From Zhihengliuella sp. (GTDB taxonomy: Bacteria > Actinomycetota > Actinomycetes > Actinomycetales > Micrococcaceae): a DNA stretch of 64,000 bases. Made by a program: the position numbers and the translations under genes. Positions 58,102-64,000 of the stretch are shown in pieces. A model generated the notes under the pieces. It searched no databases, was not told where the DNA came from, and worked only from the letters and a program-made list of their open reading frames with translations. How positions within the stretch are numbered: position 1 is the stretch's first letter; the number at the start of each line of letters is the position of its first letter. The stretch is taken from positions 1 through 64,000 of the forward strand of contig NZ_JAPSJL010000010.1 in NCBI RefSeq assembly GCF_031178195.1, read 5' to 3'.

Positions 58102-59658
58102 TCAGGCCGCGGGTTCCTCGTAGCGCGGGAAGACCGGCGCCGGGTCCGGCAGCTCGGTGCCCGGCTCGAGCGGCATGTCAAACGCCGCGAACATGCGGGC
58201 GGCGCCCTCGGGCTGGCCGAGCACGTCGAGCAGCCGGCTGGCCGCCTCCGGCACGACCGGCTGGACCAGCAGCGCCACGCGCCGCACGACCTCCAGCGTC
58301 ACGTACAGCACCGTGCCCATGCGATCGACGTCGGTCTTGCGCAGCACCCACGGCGCCTGGTCCGCGAAGTAGGCGTTCGCCTCGCCCAGGACGTGCCAGA
58401 CCGACTCGAGGGCCCGGCTGAACTCCTGGCGGCTGTAGAAATCACGGTTGGTCTCCAGGAGCCGGCCGGCCAGATCCAGAATCGCGCGGTCCGCGTCCGT
58501 GAACTCCCCGGGCTCGGGGACGCACGAGGCGCAGTTCTTCTTGACCATGGACAGCGAGCGCTGCGCCAGGTTGCCGAGATTATTTGCCAGGTCCGAGTTG
58601 ATGCGCCCGACGATCGCGTCGTGGCTGTAGCTGCCGTCTGCCCCGAACGGGACCTCGCGCAGGAAGAAGTAGCGCATCTGGTCCAGACCGTACTTCTCGA
58701 CGAAGTCCGCGGGAGCCACGGTGTTGCCGAGGGACTTGGACATCTTGACGCCGTTGTTGTGCAGGAAGCCGTGGATCATGACGCGCTTGGGCAGCTCCAG
58801 TCCGGCGGACATGAGGAACGCGGGCCAGAAGATCGCGTGGAAGCGGGAGATGTCCTTGCCGATGACGTGGACGTCGGCGGGCCAGTACTTCCGGAAACTG
58901 GCCGACTCGACGTCCGGGAATCCTGCGCCGGTGAGGTAGTTGGTCAGCGCGTCCACCCACACGTACATCACGTGCTTCTCGTTGCCCGGGACGGGCACGC
59001 CCCAGTCGAACGTGGTGCGCGAGATCGAGAGATCATCCAAGCCGCGCTCCACGAAGCGGATGACCTCGTTGAACCGGGAACGGGGCGCGCCGAAGTCCGG
59101 CTGGCTGCGGTAGAGGTCCAGCAGCTTGTCCTGGTACGCGGAGAGCCGGAAGAAGTAGGACTCCTCCTCCGTCCAGGTCACCTCGGTGTCCGTCTCCTTG
59201 GCGTAGCGGACGCCGTCCTCGCGGACCTCGGTGTCCTCCTCGGAGTGGAAGGCCTCGTCCCGGACGGAGTACCACCCGGCGTACTTGTCCAGGTAGATGT
59301 CCCCGTTGGCCTCCATGCGCCGCCAGATCTCCTGGGCGGCGTCGATGTGGTCCGGATCCGTGGTGCGGATGAAGCGGTCGTAACTGGTGCCGAGCTCGTC
59401 GTTCATCTGCTGGAAGGCGTCGGAGTTGCGCTGGGCGAGCTCCCGCGGGGAGAGTCCCATCCGCTGGGCCGTCTGCAGCATCTTCTGGCCGTGCTCGTCG
59501 GTACCCGTCATGAAGAAGACGTCGTGCCCGTCGAGCCGCTTGAACCGGGCCATGGCGTCCGTGGCGATGACCTCGTAGGCGTGGCCGATATGGGGCTCGC
59601 CATTGGGGTAGGAGATCGCCGTGGTGATGTAGAAGGGGGGCTGCTCGGTGGAAGTCAC
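58102..59658 (-). CDS. metG: Methionyl-tRNA synthetase
   Basis: A 518-residue class I synthetase. The HIGH signature PHIGHAYEV is near residue 20 and KMSKSLGN near 305. A long class-typical insertion with [15 protein letters not shown] lies between, followed by the helical anticodon-binding domain. Without zinc-finger cysteine clusters in the connective domain, it looks like the shorter bacterial type. The GTG at 59658 ([19 protein letters not shown]) is chosen because the conserved start of the fold follows at once; its ribosome site is weak. It stands alone, with terminators on both sides. Confidence 0.95.
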   Translation of the reverse strand: MTSTEQPPFYITTAISYPNGEPHIGHAYEVIATDAMARFKRLDGHDVFFMTGTDEHGQKMLQTAQRMGLSPRELAQRNSDAFQQMNDELGTSYDRFIRTTDPDHIDAAQEIWRRMEANGDIYLDKYAGWYSVRDEAFHSEEDTEVREDGVRYAKETDTEVTWTEEESYFFRLSAYQDKLLDLYRSQPDFGAPRSRFNEVIRFVERGLDDLSISRTTFDWGVPVPGNEKHVMYVWVDALTNYLTGAGFPDVESASFRKYWPADVHVIGKDISRFHAIFWPAFLMSAGLELPKRVMIHGFLHNNGVKMSKSLGNTVAPADFVEKYGLDQMRYFFLREVPFGADGSYSHDAIVGRINSDLANNLGNLAQRSLSMVKKNCASCVPEPGEFTDADRAILDLAGRLLETNRDFYSRQEFSRALESVWHVLGEANAYFADQAPWVLRKTDVDRMGTVLYVTLEVVRRVALLVQPVVPEAASRLLDVLGQPEGAARMFAAFDMPLEPGTELPDPAPVFPRYEEPAA

Positions 59659-59715
59659 CCAAGAGAATTTACCGCATGGACGGCGGTTCCCCGGCGGTGC
59701 GCGGCCGGCTGTGAA

Positions 59716-59754
59716 GAGAGCCGGCACCGCGTCGTCGACGCCGTGCCGGCTCTC
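59716..59754. terminator. Hairpin between CWB2 protein gene and metG
   Basis: GAGAGCCGGCAC (59716-59727) pairs with GTGCCGGCTCTC (59743-59754). After one C-C mismatch a further five pairs (GCGTC/GACGC) extend the stem. It lies upstream of metG and downstream of the CWB2 gene on the minus strand, so it probably isolates the two transcripts. Confidence 0.7.
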
Positions 59755-59796
59755 GCCGTTCGTCTCTCGGCTCCCACCGTCAGAATGGGCGCCAGC

Positions 59797-59825
59797 GCCT
59801 CCCCGGCACCGCCGTGCGGGGAGGC
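59797..59825 (-). terminator. Hairpin directly after the CWB2 protein gene
   Basis: GCCTCCCC (59797-59804) pairs with GGGGAGGC (59818-59825), and inner GCAC/GTGC pairs extend the stem, 14 bases past the stop codon on the minus strand. A first, smaller hairpin CCTGCTG/CAGCAGG encloses the stop itself. Confidence 0.65.
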
Positions 59826-59839
59826 ACCCCTGCTGTAGA

Positions 59840-60892
59840 TCAGCAGGACTCGAGATTCGCCACCTTCTGCGAGAGCACGCCCTCGCCGCCCAGCAGGGTC
59901 ACCAGTTCGACGCCGGCGTCCGCATGCAGGATGTCCTTCAGCGAGGCCGCGGGAACGCACGTAGGACGCGAGAGGTAGATCGGCGTAGCGTGCCAGCCCG
60001 CCGAGGCAGCTCCGGCCAGAGCATCGGGGTAGTTCATACCCGTCGCGAGCATCACCTCGCGCGAGATGCCGAGCAGCTCCCGATTCACGAGGAGGTTGGT
60101 GTGGTAGCGGTCCTTGCCCGAGTAGCGGAAGGTGTCGATGCCGTCGGCCTCGAGTCCGGATTGGAACCCAGCGGAGATGACACCGTTGCCACCCACCAGG
60201 GACGCTTGGAAGATCCCGAGCTCGTCCAGGAGGGCGACCGTCTCCGCGTCGGGGCTCGTGCTGGTTCCCCGGACGAGAACCACGGGCACCTCGAGCGCAC
60301 CGGCGAGGGGCGCTGCGGACAGGGCATCGGGGTAGTCGAGGCCGGTGGCCAGGTAAGCCTCCTCGGCGCCCTCCGGGAAGACGGAGCGGGCGATGTTCGC
60401 GGCCGTCTCGTACCGGTTGTCGCCGCCGACGCGCTCCACGGCCTTCTCTCCGACGATTCCTGCGACGGAGTCCGCCACGGTTTGGCTGACGGCACCTTCG
60501 CCGCCCACGAGGACTACCTTGTACGGCGCGAGGCGCTTGATCTCCTCGGCGACCGTGGGGTCCAGCGCGCCGGCGGGCGTCAACAGCACAGGTCCGCCCT
60601 CCGTGGCCGCCGCCGGACCGGCGACCAGTGCATCGGCGAAGTCGTGTGCCGTCGCCAGGTAGACGACGCTGGAGCCCCCGGGGAAGTAGGTCTTGGAGAT
60701 CTCCACGGACGTCTTCATGCGGTTGCTCCCGCCAAGCCGGTCGACCTCGACACCCGGCGGCACAGCGGCCGGCTGGGCGGCGGATGCCGCCGGCACGGCC
60801 GTGGCCGTCAGGGCGGCGGCGAGAAGACCGGCGGCGACGGTTCGGCGGACGCGGGCGCGCCCGGAAGCGGGCGCGGAGGAAGTCAAGGACAT
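59840..60892 (-). CDS. Secreted cell-wall-binding repeat 2 (CWB2) protein
   Basis: A 350-residue secreted protein. A signal peptide with a long hydrophobic core and the cleavage site ASAAQ (about residue 40) is followed by three CWB2 units. Each unit has a LGG or [10 protein letters not shown]-type start, a [18 protein letters not shown] or [16 protein letters not shown] core, and a [12 protein letters not shown]-type end. Units begin near 52, 137 and 234. CWB2 modules bind anionic wall polymers, so the protein consists only of wall-binding repeats, with no extra catalytic domain. ATG follows AAGGGGA six bases upstream. A final Cys (LESC at the end) might allow a disulphide. Confidence 0.9.
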   Translation of the reverse strand: MSLTSSAPASGRARVRRTVAAGLLAAALTATAVPAASAAQPAAVPPGVEVDRLGGSNRMKTSVEISKTYFPGGSSVVYLATAHDFADALVAGPAAATEGGPVLLTPAGALDPTVAEEIKRLAPYKVVLVGGEGAVSQTVADSVAGIVGEKAVERVGGDNRYETAANIARSVFPEGAEEAYLATGLDYPDALSAAPLAGALEVPVVLVRGTSTSPDAETVALLDELGIFQASLVGGNGVISAGFQSGLEADGIDTFRYSGKDRYHTNLLVNRELLGISREVMLATGMNYPDALAGAASAGWHATPIYLSRPTCVPAASLKDILHADAGVELVTLLGGEGVLSQKVANLESC

Positions 60893-61023
60893 AAGAGTCC
60901 CCTTCGTGAATGCACCTGATGAGTGCGAGCGAGAGTCACCCGAAATGGTGTGATGAGCAGAAAGATACCACCCGGAGCAACCGTTTCAGCGGCCGATGCA
61001 GAAACGTTGTAGAACAACGGTAC

Positions 61024-61065
61024 GGGGCGCCACCTCCGCGGCCGCAGCCGCGTGGGTGACGCCCC
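61024..61065 (-). terminator. Terminator downstream of serA
   Basis: On the minus strand GGGGCGTCACC (61065-61055) pairs with GGTGGCGCCCC (61034-61024), one pair being G-U. A second small hairpin, CGTTGT-TCT-ACAACG (61019-61005), followed by TTTC, lies just beyond. Both are 34-95 bases past the serA stop. Confidence 0.75.
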
Positions 61066-61098
61066 GCCGTCGTCCTGTACGGGCCGGGCCCGCCGGCG

Positions 61099-62694
61099 TC
61101 AGTCCGTCAGGTCGACCTCGCGCGCGAACGTCGCTCCGACGGTGGTGCGCACCTGCTCGAGGGTTCCCTCCGGGAGCGCGTCGTCCACGGTGAGGATCGC
61201 GAGCGCCTCGGCGCTGTCCGCGCTCGGCGAGACCTGCATGCCCACGATGTTGACGCCACGCTCCCCGAGGACGGCGCCGAGGGCGCCGACGACGCCCGGG
61301 CGGTCCTCGTAGCGCAGGACCACGAGGTGCTCGGCGATCGGGATCTCGATCTCGTAGCCGTCGATGCCGACGAGCTTCTCGATCTGCTTCGGGCCGGTCA
61401 GGGTGCCCGAGACGGCGAGGACCTTGCCGTCGCTGGTGGCACCGCGCAGATTCAGGACATTGCGGTACTCCGGGGAGTCGCTGGTGGTGATCAGGCGCGC
61501 CGCGACACCGCGCTGCTCGGCGAGCACGGGGGCGTTCACGTAGGACACCTGCTCCGAGACGACGTCGGTGAAGATGCCCTTGAGGGCGGCCAGCTCGAGC
61601 GCCTTGACGTCGAGGCTGGCGATCTCGCCGGCGACCTCGATGTCGAGGCTGACCAGCGAGTCCTCGGTGAGCGCCGTGAAGATCCGGCCGAGCTTCTCGA
61701 TCAGCGGGATGCCCGGGCGGACATTCTCGTCGATGACGCCGCCGGCGACGTTCACGGCGTCGGGCACGAGCTCGCCGGCCAGCGCCAGGCGCACGGACTT
61801 GGCGACCGAGATGCCGGCCTTCTCCTGGGCCTCCTCGGTGGAGGCGCCCAGGTGCGGGGTGACCACGACGTTCTCGAACTCGAAGAACGGCAGATCGGTG
61901 CTGGGCTCGTTGACGAACACGTCGATGCCGGCACCGGCGATCTGGCCCTCCTTCAGCGCCGTGTAGAGGGCCTCCTCGTCGACGAGGCCGCCGCGGGCCA
62001 CGTTGACGACATAGGCGGAATCCTTCATCTTCGCGAAGGCGTCGGCCCCGAGCATGCCGAGGGTCTCGGGGGTCTTCGGCATGTGGATGGTGATGAAATC
62101 GCTGGCGGCGAGGAGCTCGTCGAGATCCATCAGCTGCACGCCGAGCTGCTGGGCCCGGGCGGCGGTGACGTAGGGGTCGTAGGCGGCGACCTTCATGCCG
62201 AAACCCTGCAGACGGGCGGCAACGAGGGCACCGATCCGGCCGAGGCCGATGATGCCGGCCGTCTTCTCGTAGAGCTCGACGCCGGCGTACTTGGAACGCT
62301 TCCACTCACCGTTCTTCAGGGCGCCATTGGCCGCCGGGATGCGCCGCGCGAGGGAGACGATGTGCCCCACCGTGAGCTCGGCGGCCGAGATGATGTTCGA
62401 CGTCGGGGCGTTGACGACCATGACGCCGGCCTGGGTGGCCGACTTGATGTCCACGTTGTCCAGGCCCACGCCGGCGCGGGCGATGACCTTGAGGTTTCTT
62501 GCCGCCGCGATGGCCTCGGCGTCCACCTTGGTGGCGGAGCGGACCAGGATGGCGTCCACGTCGGCGATGGCCTCGAGCAGCTGAGATCGATCGGCACCGT
62601 TGGTCTGGCGGATCTCGAAGTCCGGACCGAGGGCCTCGACTGTTGCGGGCGAGAGCTCTTCGGCGAGCAGAACGACGGGCTTGTTCTCTGACAC
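61099..62694 (-). CDS. serA: D-3-phosphoglycerate dehydrogenase
   Basis: A 531-residue long-form SerA, first enzyme of serine synthesis, oxidising 3-phosphoglycerate with NAD. The NAD-binding GLGRIGALVAARLQGFGM segment is near residue 150, the catalytic Arg/Glu/His region spans VARGGLVDEEALYTAL near 235, and VVTPHLGASTEEAQEKAG is near 280. Next comes the extra ASB domain (about 320-450) and a C-terminal ACT domain (VVLRYEDRPGVVGALGAVLG near 460), typical of actinobacterial enzymes with serine feedback control. GTG start at 62694 with AAGG about 10 bases away. It ends at a strong terminator. Confidence 0.96.
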   Translation of the reverse strand: MSENKPVVLLAEELSPATVEALGPDFEIRQTNGADRSQLLEAIADVDAILVRSATKVDAEAIAAARNLKVIARAGVGLDNVDIKSATQAGVMVVNAPTSNIISAAELTVGHIVSLARRIPAANGALKNGEWKRSKYAGVELYEKTAGIIGLGRIGALVAARLQGFGMKVAAYDPYVTAARAQQLGVQLMDLDELLAASDFITIHMPKTPETLGMLGADAFAKMKDSAYVVNVARGGLVDEEALYTALKEGQIAGAGIDVFVNEPSTDLPFFEFENVVVTPHLGASTEEAQEKAGISVAKSVRLALAGELVPDAVNVAGGVIDENVRPGIPLIEKLGRIFTALTEDSLVSLDIEVAGEIASLDVKALELAALKGIFTDVVSEQVSYVNAPVLAEQRGVAARLITTSDSPEYRNVLNLRGATSDGKVLAVSGTLTGPKQIEKLVGIDGYEIEIPIAEHLVVLRYEDRPGVVGALGAVLGERGVNIVGMQVSPSADSAEALAILTVDDALPEGTLEQVRTTVGATFAREVDLTD

Positions 62695-63040
62695 TGCGGT
62701 GGCACCTTCTCTGAGTGTGGGATGCGGTCACGACCGGCGACCGGGCTGAGGGCACAGGTCTGCCGAATCTAGGCTATGCGGGGGCCGCCCCGCCTCCGAA
62801 CCCCGCTCCGCACTGTTACAGGTCGGCAGTCTCCGCCGCGCAGCCCACCGCCGCCATGGCGCGCCGGCCCTTCCCTTTACCTGCACCATTCCTTAGTCTT
62901 CCGGTGGGTGAATCCCCACGCCCGCCATGGCGGGTGCCACATGCCGACGCGCCGTACCGAGGACCATTCCGAGGCGGCTTGCAGGCAGAATAAAGGTTGT
63001 GGCCATCGCCACTCCCTTCGTCTATCTCTGGAGTCTCCCC
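62695..63040. other. Intergenic region between serA and the amidase gene
   Basis: About 345 bases containing the divergent starts of serA (minus) and the amidase (plus). Two hairpins are clear: GTGGG-TGAATC-CCCAC (62903-62919 approx.) and the palindrome CCCGCC-AT-GGCGGG just after it. The stem-loop pair before an amidase gene could be a structured leader, but I cannot match it to a known riboswitch. A GTG in frame upstream of the amidase ATG (62999) is an alternative start. Confidence 0.4.
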
Positions 63041-64000
63041 ATGGCGCCTCAGAACGCCACCTCCGGCCCGCCCGCCACCCGCGGACCGCTCCTGTCCCTC
63101 GCGACCGCCGCACTGACCGCAGCGCTCTCCGTCTCGCTGGCGATGGCCGGCGCAGCGCCGGCTCCCGCCGCTTCGCCGTCCGCTCCCCTGCCCTCTCCCT
63201 CGGCCCCGGCGTCCGAGGGCGACGGCACACCCGTTGCGCCCGCCGAAGGCGCGCCGGATGTCCCGGACCCGGCGGCCGTCGAGGCCGAACTGCCCGATGG
63301 GCCCGCGAATCCGCAGGCCGAGGTCCACGCGGCCGTCGAGGAAGTGGCCGCGCGGGCGGTCGCCTCACTCGACCTCGATCCTGCGCAGGCCTCCGTCGTC
63401 GGCGCGACCTGGCAGGGCCCGAACCCGGAGGCCGAGTACCGGGCCAGGGTCGACGGCGAGTGGAGCGAGTGGCAGGAGCTGCCCGACGACGACGCCGACT
63501 CCGGTACCGGCGCCGCACAGCCGCAAGAGGCGGGGTCCTCCGACCCCGTGGCCCTCGTCCGGGCCACCGCCGTCGAGGCCCGCGCCACCAACCCGGACTT
63601 CGGCTCCGAGCTGGAGCTCGTGGCCTACTCCTCCCCCGAGACCGCGGTCGACCGCGAGATCACCGAGGGCAAGGGCGGCACCGACTCCCCCTCGCCGGCG
63701 GTCGAGCCCGCCGCGGAGCCTACGGCGACCGCGACGGCGATGGAGACGCTCGCCGTCGAACGCGCCGCCGTGCGGACCGCGCCCAGCTCCTCCAGCAGTG
63801 TCCTCAACCGGGTCATCACGCGCTCGTCCTGGGGCGCCGCCGCACCCGTGTGCGATCTCGGCAACAGCGAGCGCAAGTACGCCACGATCATCCACCACAC
63901 CGCCGGCACCAACAGCTACACGGTCTCCCAGGTGCCGGGGATCCTGCGCGGCATCCAGCGCTTCCACATGGCCAAGGACCCCACCTGGTGCGACATCGGC
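63041..64000 (+). CDS. N-acetylmuramoyl-L-alanine amidase, PGRP-type (cut by window end)
   Basis: First 320 residues of a secreted amidase; the gene runs off the window. A signal peptide with hydrophobic core (about 17-38, LATAALTAALSVSLAMAGAAPA) leads into an Ala/Pro/Glu-rich linker. A WQGPNPEAEYRARV/WSEWQEL domain (about 125-150) found in actinobacterial amidases follows. From about 270 a PGRP/amidase_2 domain opens with ITRSSWGAAAP, the first zinc ligand in IIHHTAGTNSY near 298, and RFHMAKDPTWCDIG at the edge. It cleaves the amide bond between MurNAc and L-Ala. ATG with GGAG 8 bases upstream. Confidence 0.87.
   Translation, partial: MAPQNATSGPPATRGPLLSLATAALTAALSVSLAMAGAAPAPAASPSAPLPSPSAPASEGDGTPVAPAEGAPDVPDPAAVEAELPDGPANPQAEVHAAVEEVAARAVASLDLDPAQASVVGATWQGPNPEAEYRARVDGEWSEWQELPDDDADSGTGAAQPQEAGSSDPVALVRATAVEARATNPDFGSELELVAYSSPETAVDREITEGKGGTDSPSPAVEPAAEPTATATAMETLAVERAAVRTAPSSSSSVLNRVITRSSWGAAAPVCDLGNSERKYATIIHHTAGTNSYTVSQVPGILRGIQRFHMAKDPTWCDIG

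Noticed and set aside
58024-59838. 604-codon open frame opposite metG
   Set aside because: Shadow of metG, with no ribosome site or recognisable domain.
61327-62691. 454-codon open frame opposite serA
   Set aside because: Composed of Asp/Gly/His-rich shadow sequence. serA on the other strand is unambiguous.
62881-63000. c-di-AMP (ydaO) riboswitch before the amidase
   Set aside because: Only a GGGTGAATC-like string matches; the other conserved segments are not found, so it is not called as a riboswitch.

Overview
This is a 64 kb stretch of a high-GC Gram-positive chromosome. I read about 45 protein genes and three tRNAs, and no rRNA, insertion sequence, phage or CRISPR array. The lineage looks like Micrococcales, probably Micrococcaceae (inference). 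The evidence is the gene order (serA; leuB-ilvE-FAHD hydrolase-gltX; IclR/leuCD-murA-plsC-gpsA-ddl-DUF3515; DAK2-recG-rsmD), the frequent GTG starts and ATGA/GTGA stop-start overlaps, two LytR-CpsA-Psr (LCP) proteins, a protein with three cell-wall-binding type 2 repeats, and a peptidoglycan amidase. A leaderless-looking IclR promoter also fits.

Layout. 0.1-6.5 kb: aminotransferase, spermidine-synthase-like protein, rsmD, recG, DAK2 protein and a small membrane protein. 6.6-16.5 kb, minus strand: a compact surface-polysaccharide operon of LCP ligase, anchored Ser/Pro-rich protein, GT4, ABC-2 exporter permease, an ABC ATPase whose catalytic motifs are degraded, and a 1477-residue protein with three glycosyltransferase modules. 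16.6-24.6 kb: core metabolism and envelope genes (ddl, gpsA, plsC, murA, leuD, leuC) and a divergent IclR regulator with a palindromic operator. 24.6-30.4 kb, minus: a second glycan operon (CgeB-type GT fused to pyruvyltransferase, a double GT, and a lone GT half-domain). 30.4-35.0 kb, minus: thiL behind two overlapping dynamin-like GTPases. 35.1-37.0 kb: an AT-richer FAD oxidoreductase. 37.5-39.5 kb: gltX followed by tRNA-Gln and two tRNA-Glu, with promoter and terminator. 39.6-42.6 kb: a heparinase-hydrolase fusion coupled to a small membrane protein. 42.6-45.7 kb: FAHD hydrolase, ilvE, leuB. 45.8-50.1 kb: GT25, Tat-exported beta-propeller and a second pyruvyltransferase. 50.2-57.9 kb: NarL-type two-component system, unknown hydrolase, LCP lipoprotein, MacB/FtsX-type ABC exporter. 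58.1-64.0 kb: metG, CWB2 protein, serA and the start of a PGRP-type amidase.

How it fits together. A conserved housekeeping backbone (cell-wall precursors murA/ddl, phospholipid plsC/gpsA, leucine and serine synthesis, translation) is interrupted by at least four blocks of surface-glycan genes, several of visibly lower GC. Together they could polymerise, pyruvylate, export, attach and trim a wall polymer or capsule. The most unusual elements are the ATPase with a degraded Walker A motif paired with the export permease, the multi-module glycosyltransferases, and the heparinase-alpha/beta-hydrolase fusion. All functions are assigned from motifs read by eye; no database search was possible.
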